DNA of 64,000 nucleotides from Pseudomonadota bacterium (GTDB taxonomy: Bacteria > Pseudomonadota > Alphaproteobacteria > Sphingomonadales > Sphingomonadaceae), in NCBI GenBank assembly GCA_029550345.1, contig JAKPHK010000068.1:62001-126000 (forward strand), in the 5' to 3' direction. Positions 16,961 to 27,707 of this stretch are shown one piece after another; positions within the stretch are counted from its first letter, which is position 1, and every line of letters starts with the position of its first letter. Both the position numbers and the translations under genes were made by a program. Below the pieces are notes generated by a model, which searched no databases, was not told where the DNA came from, and saw only the letters and a program-made list of their open reading frames with translations.

Positions 16961-18349
16961 TCACGGCGTCGGAGTCGCCTTGCTCTTGGCATAGGCCGCC
17001 CACAGCTGGGCAATCGGCGCGCGCAGCCCGGTAACCTTGGCAAAGGTTTCCTGCGCTTCGGCATACTTGCCTTGATCGGTCTGGGCGATCCCCAAGCGGG
17101 TCAACACCCGCGGAGAATCGACGCCCGGCTTGGTCAGCGCGATCTTGTACATTTCCTCAGCCTTGGCGAAGCTCTCATAGCTGAGATAGGCATCGCCTGC
17201 CGCCATGGCGGTCGCCGCGCTGGCATTGGCCGCCCGCGCATCGCTTTCCAGACCCGCCAGCGAAGCCTTGTCGGCCGCGATACGGCCCGACGAAATCGAC
17301 TTGGCATCGGCCACGAACGGATCCGAAGCCTCAAGTTTGCCGCTGGCCAGCCCAAGGTTGACGATCTTCAGCACTTCACCCGGCAGACGGCGCGGATCGG
17401 CGGCCTGGATGTATTCGATGAAGTCACGCGATTCGGACCAGCTCTTGGTACGGTCCATCAGGCGCATCAGGTCAATCTGTTCCTGATTCTGGAACTTGTT
17501 CATATCGCGCACGACCGCGATCGCGAGCGCCCAATTGTCCTGGGTCGGGAAGTTCTGGACGAGCCGGACCGAGAAGGACACGGCATATTCGGTTGACTTC
17601 GCCTTGTAGCCGTTAATCACGCCTTTGCGGAGCATATCCTCAGACGCGGACGCCCCCTTTGCGGTTGCCGCCGCATCCAGAACCTTCAGGCCTTCCATGG
17701 GTTGATTATCGTTAAAGTAAGCGTCGGCCAACAAGCCCTCAGGATCACCTTCGGTGTGACCGCCCGCGATAGCGGCCTGAAGCGCGGTGCGGGCACCGGC
17801 ATAGTCACGCAGGTCGTAAGCCAGACCGCCAATATAGTAATTGAACTTGGCGTTTTCGGCAGCGGCCATTTTGCCGCTATCAACCATCGCCTGCAATCCG
17901 CGACGCTGCAATTTCTTGTCGTGCGACAGCTGGCCCAATTCAAGCGCGAGCTTCCCGGCGAAGAAATTGTCATCAGCAATGGTCGCCGCGGCGAAGGCCT
18001 TCTCAACCGCTTCCTTCTCAGCCGTGAACAACGCGCCCAGCGCCGTCACTGCTGCATCGTAACGTGCCCGTGCTTCATCACGGGCCTTCTTGCCCTGCGC
18101 GCTACGATAGGCGGTTTCCGCTTCGCTCACCGCAGCGCGAGCGGCGATCACGTCCTGCCGCTTGGCAGCTTCCTCGATCGCCTTGTTGGCGGCCACATAA
18201 ACAGGAATGAAGGCCTTCGAAGGCTGAATCTTGGGCGCTTCGGGCTTCTTTTCCTTGGCCAGGGCCGGAGCGGAAAAACCACCGGTCGCGACGCCCAGCG
18301 CGAGCGCCAGCGCGAGTGCGGTGCGGGCGGAAAACTTGGCACGAACCAT
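16961..18349 (-). CDS. Exported alpha-helical repeat protein (TPR-like)
   Basis: 462 residues. The ATG at 18349 follows AAGGAG and begins a clear signal peptide (positively charged MVRAKFSAR, hydrophobic LALALALG, cleavage after APALA near residue 31). The mature part is alanine-rich helices with TPR-like pairs, best seen at residues 405-450 (AEEMYKIALT, TRLGIAQTDQGKYAEAQETF). Likely a periplasmic scaffold protein; no catalytic motif is seen. It is a stand-alone gene, divergent from gyrA over a 300-bp gap. Confidence 0.8.
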   Translation of the reverse strand: MVRAKFSARTALALALALGVATGGFSAPALAKEKKPEAPKIQPSKAFIPVYVAANKAIEEAAKRQDVIAARAAVSEAETAYRSAQGKKARDEARARYDAAVTALGALFTAEKEAVEKAFAAATIADDNFFAGKLALELGQLSHDKKLQRRGLQAMVDSGKMAAAENAKFNYYIGGLAYDLRDYAGARTALQAAIAGGHTEGDPEGLLADAYFNDNQPMEGLKVLDAAATAKGASASEDMLRKGVINGYKAKSTEYAVSFSVRLVQNFPTQDNWALAIAVVRDMNKFQNQEQIDLMRLMDRTKSWSESRDFIEYIQAADPRRLPGEVLKIVNLGLASGKLEASDPFVADAKSISSGRIAADKASLAGLESDARAANASAATAMAAGDAYLSYESFAKAEEMYKIALTKPGVDSPRVLTRLGIAQTDQGKYAEAQETFAKVTGLRAPIAQLWAAYAKSKATPTP

Positions 18350-18649
18350 TGAATTCTTCTCCTTGGCATCTGCCGGACCCGACACGAAGGACAGGGCTCG
18401 GCAGGGCAACTTCCTCATACCTGCCATAGGCGCTGGAGCACCCGTTTGGCAACAGTCGAGGCACTATGACCCGGTGCTTGAACGCTGTTTGAATGGACTT
18501 TCTTCCGTGCGTTCAGCTTCACCGCGCAAGGTGTGGAAAAAACCAGCTTGACCGCCGCTTTGCCACCCCTCGCGCTAGCCTTCGCACGGCGCTTGGCCTA
18601 GTGCCGTCTGACCGTTTGCAGTGACAACAGAACAAGTGATCAAACCCGC
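18350..18649. other. 300-bp divergent intergenic region upstream of gyrA
   Basis: Holds the ribosome-binding site of the leftward secreted protein and the leader and promoter region of gyrA. A TTGACC at 18548 could be a -35 for gyrA but has no convincing -10 at normal spacing. No RNA gene or repeat was recognised. Confidence 0.4.
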
Positions 18650-21376
18650 GTGAGCGAAGACACCGAAAACCCCGATACCTCGCCGGAACCAACCGGCCCA
18701 ATGGGTGAATTCCAGCGCATCGACATCGTCGATGAGATGAAGACCAGCTACCTCGATTACGCGATGAGCGTGATCGTCAGCCGCGCCCTGCCCGACGTGC
18801 GCGACGGGTTGAAGCCGGTGCACCGCCGGATCCTGTTCGCCAGCCAGGAAGGCGGCTTTGTTGCGGGGCGGCCCTATCGCAAGAGCGCGAAGATCGTCGG
18901 TGACGTGATGGGCAACTATCACCCGCACGGCGACAGCGCGATCTATGATGCGCTGGCCCGCATGACCCAGGACTGGTCGATGCGCCTGCCGCTGATCGAC
19001 GGCCAGGGCAACTTTGGCTCGATGGACCCCGATCCGCCGGCCTCGATGCGCTACACCGAAGCGCGGCTGGCAAAAGTCGCCAATTCGCTGCTCGACGATC
19101 TCGACAAGGATACGGTCGATTTCACCGACAACTATGACGGTTCGCGCCAGGAGCCGACCGTCCTTCCGGCCCGCTTCCCCAACCTGCTGGTCAACGGCGC
19201 TGGCGGTATCGCGGTCGGCATGGCGACCAATATCCCGCCGCACAATCTCGGCGAAGTGATCGACGCCTGCCTGGCGACGATTGAAAACCCGGCGATCACC
19301 AATGACGAACTGATCCAGATCGTTCCCGGGCCGGACTTTCCGACCGCCCCGCTGATCCTTGGCCAGTCGGGCGCCCGCAAGGCCTACACCGAAGGTCGCG
19401 GCAGCATCATCATGCGCTGCCGGCACGAGATTGAGGAAGGCCGGGGCGATCGCCGCTCGATCGTGCTGACCAGCATACCCTATCAGGTCGGCAAGTCGGG
19501 CCTGGTCGAAAAGATCGCCGAGGCGGCGAAGGACAAGCGGATCGAAGGCATTTCCGACATCCGCGATGAATCGAGCCGACTTGGCGTGCGCGTGGTGATC
19601 GATCTCAAGCGCGATGCCACCCCCGAAGTCGTGCTCAACCAGCTGTGGCGCAACACCCCGGCACAGTCGAGCTTCCCGGCCAATATGCTGGCGATTCGTG
19701 GCGGGCGGCCCGAAGTGCTGAACCTGCGCGATATCATCACCAGCTTCATTTCCTTCCGCGAAGAAGTGATCACGCGGCGCACCAAGTTCGAACTAAACAA
19801 GGCGCGCGACCGGGCGCACATCTTGCTCGGCCTGGTGGTTGCCGTCACCAACCTTGATGAGGTGGTGAAGATCATCCGGGGATCGTCCAATCCGGCCGCC
19901 GCGCGCGAAGCGCTGCTGACCCGCGAGTGGCCAATCGGAGAGATCGCGCCCTACATCAAGCTGGTCGAGGCGATCGAACCCAATGCCGAGCAGGAAGGCG
20001 GAACCTATCGCCTGTCCGAGATTCAGGTAAAGGCGATCCTTGACCTCAGACTGCACCGCCTGACCGCACTGGGCCGCGACGAGATCGGCGACGAGCTCAA
20101 GGAACTGGCGACGGCAATTGCCGAATACCTCTCGATCCTGGCTGATCGGGTCAAGCTTTACGGGGTAATGCGGGGCGAACTTGTCCTGATCCGCGAAGCC
20201 TATGCCACCCCGCGCGTCTCCGAGATTACCGCCGCTGCCGACGGGATCGAGGACGAAGACCTGATCGAACGCGACGAGATGGTCGTCACCGTCACCATGG
20301 ACGGCTATATCAAGCGCACGCCGCTATCCACCTTCCGCGCCCAGAACCGCGGCGGCAAGGGCCGCGCCGGGATGGCGACCAAGGATGAGGACGTGGTGAC
20401 GAGTATGTTCGTCACCTCGACTCACAACCCGGTCCTGTTCTTTTCGACCGCGGGCAAGGTCTATCGCCTCAAGGTCTGGCGCTTGCCCGAAGGCGGCCCG
20501 GCCACTCGCGGGCGGCCCATTGTCAACCTGCTGCCCGCGCTCGATCAGGGCGAAACGATCCAGACCGTTCTGCCCCTGCCCGAGGACGAAGCCGAGTGGG
20601 GCAATCTGTCGGTTGTCTTCGCCACTGCCAAGGGCAACGTCCGGCGCAACAGCATGGATGCCTTCGCCAACATCCCCAGCAACGGCAAATTCGCCATGCG
20701 ATTTGAGGATGACAGCGATGATCGTCTGATCGGTGTCGCCTTGCTCGAGGCAGGCGACGATGTGCTACTGGCCACCCGTGCTGGCAAGGCAATCCGCTTT
20801 GCCGGCGATGAAGTGCGCGAATTCCAGAGCCGCACCTCCACCGGGGTACGCGGGATGACCCTGAAAGGCGACGACGAGGTTATCAGCCTGTCGATCCTGC
20901 ACAGGGTCGGCACCACCTCAGACGAGCGAGAAGACTATGTCCGCTTCGCCCCATGGAAGGGCGAGAAGGAAGGCGAACCCGCGCTCTCGGCCGAACGCTA
21001 TGCCGAACTGGCCGCGCAGGAGCAGTTCATCCTGACCGTCTGCGCCAACGGCTATGGCAAGCTCAGCTCGGCCTACGAATACCGCCGCACCGGGCGTGGC
21101 GGCCAGGGCATCACAAATATCGACAACATTGCCCGCAACGGGCCAGTGGTCGCCAGCTTCCCGGCAACCCAGGCCGACCAGCTGATGCTGGTGACCGACC
21201 AGGCCAAGCTGATTCGCCTGCCGCTGGAAAGCCTGCGGGTGATCGGACGCGGCAGCGCCGGGGTGCGTCTGTTCAACGTCGCCGATCAGGAACACGTCGT
21301 CTCGGCCGTGCGACTGGCGGATGATGGCGAAGATGAGGACACCGCAGCCGAAAACGACACCCTGCCTGAAGAATGA
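18650..21376 (+). CDS. gyrA: DNA gyrase subunit A
   Basis: Breakage-reunion subunit of gyrase. 908 residues from a GTG start at 18650. Catalytic tyrosine is Y135 in RYTEARL. The quinolone-resistance region reads [10 protein letters not shown], with S96 and D100 at the positions of E. coli S83 and D87, i.e. the unmutated residues. The C-terminal beta-pinwheel contains NRGGKGRAG, a GyrA-box-like motif that separates it from ParC, and there is an acidic tail ([12 protein letters not shown]). Its stop overlaps the next gene by 4 bp. Confidence 0.97.
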   Translation: MSEDTENPDTSPEPTGPMGEFQRIDIVDEMKTSYLDYAMSVIVSRALPDVRDGLKPVHRRILFASQEGGFVAGRPYRKSAKIVGDVMGNYHPHGDSAIYDALARMTQDWSMRLPLIDGQGNFGSMDPDPPASMRYTEARLAKVANSLLDDLDKDTVDFTDNYDGSRQEPTVLPARFPNLLVNGAGGIAVGMATNIPPHNLGEVIDACLATIENPAITNDELIQIVPGPDFPTAPLILGQSGARKAYTEGRGSIIMRCRHEIEEGRGDRRSIVLTSIPYQVGKSGLVEKIAEAAKDKRIEGISDIRDESSRLGVRVVIDLKRDATPEVVLNQLWRNTPAQSSFPANMLAIRGGRPEVLNLRDIITSFISFREEVITRRTKFELNKARDRAHILLGLVVAVTNLDEVVKIIRGSSNPAAAREALLTREWPIGEIAPYIKLVEAIEPNAEQEGGTYRLSEIQVKAILDLRLHRLTALGRDEIGDELKELATAIAEYLSILADRVKLYGVMRGELVLIREAYATPRVSEITAAADGIEDEDLIERDEMVVTVTMDGYIKRTPLSTFRAQNRGGKGRAGMATKDEDVVTSMFVTSTHNPVLFFSTAGKVYRLKVWRLPEGGPATRGRPIVNLLPALDQGETIQTVLPLPEDEAEWGNLSVVFATAKGNVRRNSMDAFANIPSNGKFAMRFEDDSDDRLIGVALLEAGDDVLLATRAGKAIRFAGDEVREFQSRTSTGVRGMTLKGDDEVISLSILHRVGTTSDEREDYVRFAPWKGEKEGEPALSAERYAELAAQEQFILTVCANGYGKLSSAYEYRRTGRGGQGITNIDNIARNGPVVASFPATQADQLMLVTDQAKLIRLPLESLRVIGRGSAGVRLFNVADQEHVVSAVRLADDGEDEDTAAENDTLPEE

Positions 21377-21720
21377 TCGCGCCTGCCGATCACGCCTGGA
21401 AGATCCTGACCGCAGCCCAAAAGGATTCGCTGCTGGCCGAAGGGATCTTCCACGGGGCGCCGGTTGATTTGGCGGATGGCTATATCCACCTTTCGGCAGA
21501 ACCGCAGGTCGCAGGCACGCTGGACAAGCACTTCGCGGGTCAATCGAACCTGTGGCTGGCCCGGGTCGATCTGACAGTTCTGGGCGATGCGGTGCGGTGG
21601 GAGCTGTCGCGCGGAGACGCTCTATTTCCGCACATCTACGCGGCTTTGCCGATCAGCGCGGTTTCTGCGATTGGCCCGCTGGTGCGTGCCGATGACGGGT
21701 CAATAAGTTACCCCGCCTGA
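21373..21720 (+). CDS. DUF952-family protein
   Basis: 115 residues of the DUF952 family, a small fold related to ADP-ribosyltransferase-like folds. Typical features: AWKILTAAQ start, DGYIHLSAEPQVAGTLDKHF and FPHIYAALP. Function unknown. Coupled to gyrA by an ATGA overlap, so it is expressed with gyrase. It overlaps the convergent membrane protein gene by 13 bp. Confidence 0.8.
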   Translation: MIAPADHAWKILTAAQKDSLLAEGIFHGAPVDLADGYIHLSAEPQVAGTLDKHFAGQSNLWLARVDLTVLGDAVRWELSRGDALFPHIYAALPISAVSAIGPLVRADDGSISYPA

Positions 21721-22370
21721 CGCCGCGCGTTCAACTCACCGACCACCCCGACACAGATCAAAAACTGTCCGAAGTAATAGAGCGGCCAGATCAGTAGATC
21801 AGGCAAGGAACTGTGGGCCAGAGGCCCCATGCGGGAAAAGATCAGTAGATCGGAAACCGCAAACAGCACGGCCCCCAGCCCGACCCGATAGCGCGGAAAG
21901 CTGCTGGTCCAGGCGGCGGCGGTCATCCCGGCCAGTCCGGCAGAATAGAGCGCGATGCCGGGCGCGGCGGATCGATCATCTGGTAGCAGGAAGGCAATTA
22001 CGGGGATCAGCACCAGCATCGCCAGTCCCGCCGCCTTCTGGCTGGGCGTAAGGTGTGCACGGCGGTGCCGCCAATAGAGGTGGATCGCGATGAGGTGACC
22101 GATCAGGAACGCCACCGCACCCCATTCCAGAACCAGTTCGATCAGCACATCGCCAAGCGCGCCAAAGGCCAGGACCAGTGCAATCTGGCGGGCGTCGGCG
22201 CCCTTGTGGCGGGCCAGGGCATAGATAGCCAGCAAGGCCACCCCTGCCCCTTTCCACGCCCATTCATAAATGTCGGGGACATTGCCGTGGCGGATAAAAT
22301 AATAGCTGATCCCGGCAAGCAGGCTCGCCACCAGCCATGGCCGCTTTTCAACCAGTGCGCGCTTGGGCAT
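21708..22370 (-). CDS. YhhN/TMEM86-family membrane protein
   Basis: 220 residues with about seven or eight predicted membrane helices and the YhhN/TMEM86 signature pattern (FGALGDVLIEL, AVLFAVSDLLIFS, WPLYYFGQFLICVGVV). Animal TMEM86 proteins are lysoplasmalogenases; activity of bacterial members is mostly untested. ATG 22370 was chosen because AAGGGG precedes it; an upstream in-frame start at 22406 lacks one. Inner membrane protein; divergent from trmFO across 64 bp. Confidence 0.8.
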   Translation of the reverse strand: MPKRALVEKRPWLVASLLAGISYYFIRHGNVPDIYEWAWKGAGVALLAIYALARHKGADARQIALVLAFGALGDVLIELVLEWGAVAFLIGHLIAIHLYWRHRRAHLTPSQKAAGLAMLVLIPVIAFLLPDDRSAAPGIALYSAGLAGMTAAAWTSSFPRYRVGLGAVLFAVSDLLIFSRMGPLAHSSLPDLLIWPLYYFGQFLICVGVVGELNARRQAG

Positions 22371-22434
22371 CACAATCCCCTTTCGCGTCCTGCTTGGCGT
22401 TTCCATTCTCGGCGCGCAAGGCTAGGTGCGGTCC

Positions 22435-23769
22435 ATGGCATATGATGTTCACATTATCGGCGGCGGCATGGCCGGCAGCGAAGCCGCCTGGCAGCTGGCC
22501 CGGCGCGGATACAAGGTCCGCCTTTCGGAAATGCGCGGCAGCGGGGACACGACCCCCGCCCACCAGGGCACCGGCCTGGCCGAGCTCGTTTGCTCAAACT
22601 CGTTCCGGTCCGACGATCATGAGAACAACGCGGTCGGGCTGCTCCACCATGAAATGCGCCAACTTGATTCGCTGATCATGGCGGCTGCAGAAGTGGCAAA
22701 GGTTCCCGCTGGTTCGGCACTGGCGGTCGATCGCGAAGTCTTCTCTGGCGAGGTTGAGGCCCGGCTGTCTGCCTTGCCCAATGTTGAAGTGGTACGCGAA
22801 CGGATTGACCGGCTGCCCCCGGCGGGGCTGACCATTGTCGCCACCGGCCCGCTGACCGCGGCAGCTCTGGCTGAGAGTATCGGCGCGGCAACCGGGGCGG
22901 ACAGCCTGGCCTTCTTCGATGCCATCGCCCCGATCGTCCATCACGATACGATCGACATGACCGTGGCCTGGAAGGCCGCACGCTGGGACAAGGGCGGAAA
23001 GGATTACATCAACTGCCCACTCAACCGGGAGCAATACCTCGCTTTCCACCAGGGTCTAATGGACGGCGAAAAGACCGAATTTCGCGAGTGGGAGGAAAAC
23101 ACCCCCTATTTCGAAGGCTGTATGCCGATCGAGGTGATGGCCGCGCGCGGGGTTGATACCCTGCGGTTCGGTCCGATGAAGCCGGTCGGGCTCGACAATC
23201 CGCACTGGGCAACTGCTGAACACCCCAACGGCCGCTGGCCCTATGCCGTTGTTCAGCTGCGCCAGGACAACAAGCTGGGCACGCTTTGGAACATGGTCGG
23301 TTTTCAGACCAAGCTCAAATATGCCGAACAGGTTCGCCTGTTCCGCACCATCCCGGGCCTTGAAAACGCCGAATTTGCCCGGCTCGGCGGCTTGCATCGC
23401 AACACGTTCCTTAACTCTCCCGTGCTGCTTGACCGGCAGCTGCGGCTAAAATCAGCCCCGCATATCCGCTTCGCAGGACAGATCACCGGCTGCGAGGGCT
23501 ATGTCGAAAGCTCCGCCATCGGGCTGCTTGCGGGCTTGATGACAGCCAGCCAGCTGGCCGGACGCGACTGGCAGCCGCTGCCCCGCACCTGCGCGCTGGG
23601 TGCGCTGCTGTCTCACGTGACCGGCGATGCCGAGGCGGAAACCTATCAGCCAATGAACATCAATTTCGGTCTGTTTCCGCCAACTGACGCTGAGATCAAG
23701 AAGAAGCAGCGCAAGGCAGCCTATACCGAGCGCGCCAAACGCGATCTCGCCGCCTGGCTCAACCCATAG
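22435..23769 (+). CDS. trmFO: tRNA (uracil-54-C5) methyltransferase, folate-dependent TrmFO
   Basis: Flavoenzyme that makes ribothymidine at position 54 of tRNA using methylene-tetrahydrofolate. 444 residues. FAD-binding start [15 protein letters not shown], then [20 protein letters not shown] with the conserved cysteine, DYINCPLN with the second conserved cysteine, and [18 protein letters not shown] near the C-terminus. The ATG at 22435 fits family starts. Single-gene unit, convergent with the EF-hand protein 10 bp away. Confidence 0.96.
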   Translation: MAYDVHIIGGGMAGSEAAWQLARRGYKVRLSEMRGSGDTTPAHQGTGLAELVCSNSFRSDDHENNAVGLLHHEMRQLDSLIMAAAEVAKVPAGSALAVDREVFSGEVEARLSALPNVEVVRERIDRLPPAGLTIVATGPLTAAALAESIGAATGADSLAFFDAIAPIVHHDTIDMTVAWKAARWDKGGKDYINCPLNREQYLAFHQGLMDGEKTEFREWEENTPYFEGCMPIEVMAARGVDTLRFGPMKPVGLDNPHWATAEHPNGRWPYAVVQLRQDNKLGTLWNMVGFQTKLKYAEQVRLFRTIPGLENAEFARLGGLHRNTFLNSPVLLDRQLRLKSAPHIRFAGQITGCEGYVESSAIGLLAGLMTASQLAGRDWQPLPRTCALGALLSHVTGDAEAETYQPMNINFGLFPPTDAEIKKKQRKAAYTERAKRDLAAWLNP

Positions 23770-23779
23770 GCCTAGGCGC

Positions 23780-24253
23780 TCAGCATTTGCAGGCTGGACG
23801 CTTGGCTGGTTTGGGCTTGGTCGTGGCAAATTCCGGGCGGGTCAGGTTGCCATCACCGTTCCCGTCGGCCTTCTTGAACTTGTTCGAGGTGGCGACCGCC
23901 CATTCCTCAAAACTAAGCAGGTTGTTGTGATCGGTATCGAGCTTGCGGAAGGCGGCAATCCGCGGCTGCATCGCTTCATTGCGGCTGATCAGGTTGTCAC
24001 GATTCCGGTCAAGCCGGTTGAAGCGCTTTTCCTCCCGCGTGGCTTCACTCGCTTCGGCCGGGAGCGCCGGGCCGGTCAGGCCTTCGCCATCCTCGTCAGG
24101 GATTTCTTCAAGCGGGGCACCGGCTGGCGCCTCAGCCAGTGGCATTGGCGGCGGCGGCGCATTGGCTTCTGTCGATGCCTGCCCTTGCCACCAGAACAGC
24201 CCCGCTGCGGCCAGTAGAAGTGCAGAAACCGCACCAAGAACAATCCGGTTCAT
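23780..24253 (-). CDS. Exported or membrane-anchored EF-hand calcium-binding protein
   Basis: 157 residues. Residues 3-22 form a hydrophobic helix (signal peptide or anchor), followed by a Pro/Ala/acidic linker. Three EF-hand loops are readable: DRNRDNLISRNE (82-93), DTDHNNLLSFEE (106-117) and DGNGDGNLTRPE (130-141), each with acidic or Asn residues at positions 1, 3, 5 and Glu at 12. The tail is basic and ends CKC. ATG 24253 is preceded by AGGAGG. Probable periplasmic calcium binder; partner unknown. Confidence 0.85.
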   Translation of the reverse strand: MNRIVLGAVSALLLAAAGLFWWQGQASTEANAPPPPMPLAEAPAGAPLEEIPDEDGEGLTGPALPAEASEATREEKRFNRLDRNRDNLISRNEAMQPRIAAFRKLDTDHNNLLSFEEWAVATSNKFKKADGNGDGNLTRPEFATTKPKPAKRPACKC

Positions 24254-24285
24254 CTTGAAGCCTCCTGACGGAAACTTACCCTAGC

Positions 24286-24930
24286 TCAAATACCAAGCAA
24301 GCCAAGTCTTGCAGCGAGTAGGCCGGCACCAAAACCATCAAGAAATTCGCGTTTTCCCCCGGCCCTTCGCGCAAGGCCGTGCAGCACTGCAAGCGGCCGC
24401 AAGCCGACCGGCAGCCGGACTGCGCCCCACTGCGCCTGTGCGATCGCGCCGAGCACTGCCTCACGTTCCTGAGGGACCGAGACTTTTGTCGCCAGCTCAG
24501 CCAGAGCCCAGGCCGTGCCGGCCTTTTTGGCCATCGGTGCTGCCTCTGACTGCCCCAAAGCGTGGGCCAATGCCTCACACGTATCACCGCGCGCAGCGGC
24601 AAAGGCCTGGAAATCTGGCGCATCACCCAGCAGTGCCTCCCACCCGGCGGCCAGCGCGCCAAGCTCGCCCGCTGCCTCGCCCCAGTGCTCCAGCAAGGCG
24701 AGCAAGGGTTCCCCCCCCGCCCGCTCCGCCGCCGATCGATCCAACTGTTCACGCCACCACGCGAGTTTGATCTGAGCCAGCATCGGTTCACGCGTCTGGC
24801 GAACCAGCTGGCCGAGGCGCTGATCGAGCGCCATCAGCCCCAGCATCAACACGCGACCCCGACCCGTGCCATAGCTGAGAGCCAGGCGCCGTTCGATCGG
24901 GAGAGCTTCTACGAAGGGCTGCAAGTTCAT
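24286..24930 (-). CDS. Squalene/phytoene synthase-like protein
   Basis: 214 residues from ATG 24930. The segment MLALDQRLGQLVRQ then IKLAWWREQLDRS matches the helical pattern of the squalene/phytoene synthase superfamily (the small COG1562-like, NDUFAF6-related branch). The two Asp-rich metal motifs of true synthases are not apparent, so it may be a non-catalytic relative, as suggested for NDUFAF6 in complex I assembly. No carotenoid genes are near. Function uncertain. Confidence 0.6.
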   Translation of the reverse strand: MNLQPFVEALPIERRLALSYGTGRGRVLMLGLMALDQRLGQLVRQTREPMLAQIKLAWWREQLDRSAAERAGGEPLLALLEHWGEAAGELGALAAGWEALLGDAPDFQAFAAARGDTCEALAHALGQSEAAPMAKKAGTAWALAELATKVSVPQEREAVLGAIAQAQWGAVRLPVGLRPLAVLHGLARRAGGKREFLDGFGAGLLAARLGLLGI

Positions 24931-25085
24931 GAAATCGATGCCTAATGCCACCGAGTGCCTTGGCAAGCCCGCTTCCGCCCGGTTCGGTATTTAGGTCGCT
25001 AACCTGCTGTTAACCCTGCTGTTTGAGAACCCGGTCACCACAAGTCGCTAATTGCGGCTCACTTGGATTCAATTTCGGGGGCACC

Positions 25086-26694
25086 ATGCTCAGCTCGATT
25101 CGCCGCACTATCAGCCAGATCAAGGCCGGAACCAGCGGCAATGCCACGCTGCTTGTCGCGCTGGGAATGCCTGTTCTGATCGGCGGCTCCGGCCTCGCCG
25201 TCGATACCGCCCAATGGGTATATGTGGAAGCGTGAAATCCAGTATGCGGCTGATCAGGCGGCGCTGGCCGGAGCTTGGGCGCGCAGCAACGAAGACACGC
25301 GGCAGGTATACGCCAATCGGGCCCGGCAAGAATTTGCGAGCAACGTCTCGACCACCACTGAAATCGATTCGACGCCCAACGTCAGCCTGGCCAACTACAA
25401 CGGCGGCAACCAGAACAGTGTGGTCGTAACCGTTTCCGCGTCGCGGACTTTGCCGTTCTCGAACTTCCTCACAGGCCGGGCCGCAACGGTTACTGCCTAT
25501 TCACAGGCGAGCTTTACCGACGGCACATCCTACACCGCCTGTCTCATCGCGGTGGACGACGATGACAGTGGGGCGATCACGATCGGCGGTAACGCAACCA
25601 TGACAGCCGCCTGCGGTATGGCCGCACTTTCGAACTCACCAAGCGCAGTCGTTATCAACGGGAATCCGACTGTTGATCCGGGCTGGGTGGTTTCGGCAGG
25701 TGGCATCGACGATTGGCTCAGCACCAACACGGATGCGGAAATCCATGAATACATGGATGGCCTGAGCGACCCGTTCGCGTCACTGACCACCCCGACGCCA
25801 AGCCCTAATCCTGCGCAAACCTATCAGTGCATCGCCGGCAGCACGACCACGACTGGCGACAAGCGGGTCCGCACTGACACAGTGTACACTTACTGGAAGG
25901 GCTCAAACACCAACAACGCGGTGCAACAGAGCAGTTATACCGGGGCTGGCTATATGGCCGATGTCACCGGGTCCTATGGCGCGTGGACGACCAACACAAC
26001 GTTGCCGACGAACAGCACGGACGGGGTCGTGACTTCTGACAGCGCACCGACCTGGACACAGGTCAGCGGTAGCGGCTCGAACAAGATCTATCGCAAGCAG
26101 GTATATCGGACCTACACCGAGTACGACAACACGGTCACGGTCACAACCAATACCCAGGCGACACTTAGCCAGGGCACCTATGTCGGCGGGTTCCAGACCA
26201 GCTGCACCACTGTCCTTAACCCAGGCATCTACGTAATCGACGGTGGGCGCCTGAAGTTCGTTGCGCAGCACCAGGTGACCGGTTCGGGGGTAATGTTTAT
26301 CCTTAAGAATGGGGCATACATCGACATCGCTGGCGGGGCTGATATCAACCTTACCGCTGCAACCGCTGCGCAACTATCCCAGGTTGGTGGTCTTAGTTCT
26401 ACCGAAGCCCAGAAGTTTGCCGGGATGCTGGTTTTTGAAGATCGCGCCTCACAAGGTTCGAAAAAGAGCAGCATCAATGGTAACAGCAACACCGTCCTCA
26501 ACGGCAAGGTTTACCTGCCGAAGAGCGGCCTGACCTTCAGCGGCACGGCATCGGTCACGAGTTCCTGCCTGCTGATCGCTGCTGCCACGATTACACTTCA
26601 GGGCACGACGAACATGAGCAGCTTCTGCCCCGATGGCATGACCAACGATGATGAGGTCAGCTCGGGACAGGCAACCATCAAGTTGGTGGCGTGA
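25086..26694 (+). pseudogene. TadG-like pilus-associated protein, split by a 1-bp frameshift
   Basis: Two frames together make one TadG-like protein of about 535 residues. Frame 1 starts at ATG 25086 (GGGGG precedes it) and gives MLSSIRRTISQ... then the membrane helix and GLAVDTAQW, then stops at 25235. Frame 2 continues from 25219 with YMWKREIQYAADQAALAGAW. Removing one G from the GGG at 25216-25218 joins them exactly as in related proteins. The rest is a Thr/Ser/Asn-rich, beta-type exported domain. It is a real mutation, a sequencing error, or a recoding site; sequence alone cannot decide. First of six Tad-like genes. Confidence 0.8.
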
Positions 26695-27170
26695 TGAGCT
26701 TGCGTGATATCTTCCGCAACCTGCGCCGTGATCGCGATGGCGCAATGGTCATCGAAACCGCACTGGTTGCACCGGTTCTGGTTTTGATGAGCTTGGGCGC
26801 TTACCAGGTCAGCGGGGTTATCGCGCGCCAATCGGAGCTGCAGAGCGCCGCATCTGAAGGCGCAGCGATCGCACTGGCATCGGCACCTGATACATCCGCC
26901 AAGCGGACTGTCCTGAAGAACGTGATGGTTGCCTCGACCGGCCTCTCGGCTAGCCAGGTCACCGTGACCCAGGCCTATCGCTGCGATACCGACACCGCTT
27001 ATGTTGTTAGCCTGCATTCTTGCCATGATGGAGATTTCGCCTCCCACTTCGTGCGGATTCACCTGAGCGACACCTACACTCCAACCTGGACCCGGTTCGG
27101 GATCGGCAGCCCGATCAATTACAACGTCACTCGCTACGTGATGTACAAGCAGTCAGAGGTGCACAACTGA
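26694..27170 (+). CDS. TadE-like pseudopilin
   Basis: 158 residues with one N-terminal membrane helix preceded by a prepilin-type site: DG followed by AMVIETALVAPVL, i.e. Gly then Glu at +5. TadE/TadF pseudopilins carry this pattern and are cut by a TadV-like peptidase. The ATG at 26694 shares a base with the preceding stop and its own stop overlaps the next start. Two cysteines (YRCDTD, HSCHDG) could form a disulfide in the exported part. Confidence 0.75.
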   Translation: MSLRDIFRNLRRDRDGAMVIETALVAPVLVLMSLGAYQVSGVIARQSELQSAASEGAAIALASAPDTSAKRTVLKNVMVASTGLSASQVTVTQAYRCDTDTAYVVSLHSCHDGDFASHFVRIHLSDTYTPTWTRFGIGSPINYNVTRYVMYKQSEVHN

Positions 27171-27601
27171 TGCGTTTGCTGAACTCGCTTCGCCGCAATG
27201 AAAGCGGCTCGGTCGCGGTCGAATTCGCGCTGGTCGGCCCGGTTCTGATCGGGATGTTCCTTGGCGTGCTGCAGATCGGAATCGGGATGCAGAACTATAA
27301 CGCACTGCGCGGCATATCGGCTGACGTCTCGCGCTACGCGGTCGTCAACTACCAGACAGCAAACCGGCTGAGCACCAGCCAGTTGGAAAACTATGCAAAC
27401 GGGGTCGCCGCCAATGCGCCCTATGGCCTGAATCGCAGTCGGCTTGAGGTTTCGATCTCCACCGCCACCACCCAGCGCGTGGCCGGTGCGACCGAATACA
27501 CCATGACTCTCAACTATGACGTGCCGACGATGCTGGGCATCATGGGGATCGGGGAAATTCCCCTGTCCTACTCGCGCCCGATCTTTGTCGTCGCCGCCTG
27601 A
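27170..27601 (+). CDS. TadE-like pseudopilin
   Basis: 143 residues, with an ESG then SVAVEFALVGPVLI motif (Gly, Glu at +5) and one membrane helix, then a short exported domain ending in a beta-rich tail. Clear TadE-family form. The ATG overlaps the preceding stop by one base. After it comes a 106-bp gap that may carry a second promoter for the downstream three genes. Confidence 0.8.
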   Translation: MRLLNSLRRNESGSVAVEFALVGPVLIGMFLGVLQIGIGMQNYNALRGISADVSRYAVVNYQTANRLSTSQLENYANGVAANAPYGLNRSRLEVSISTATTQRVAGATEYTMTLNYDVPTMLGIMGIGEIPLSYSRPIFVVAA

Positions 27602-27707
27602 ACCAAATTCCTATTCTTAATTAAGATGTTAACCATTCTCCTTGAAGGAGGGGTTACGTCCGTAAGCTATTGCAGGACGCTGGAAATCCAGGAGTTCCTT
27701 CAATCTG

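Noticed and set aside
18650..21376. ParC rather than GyrA
   Set aside because: Length of 908 residues, GyrA-box-like NRGGKGRAG and an acidic tail favour GyrA.
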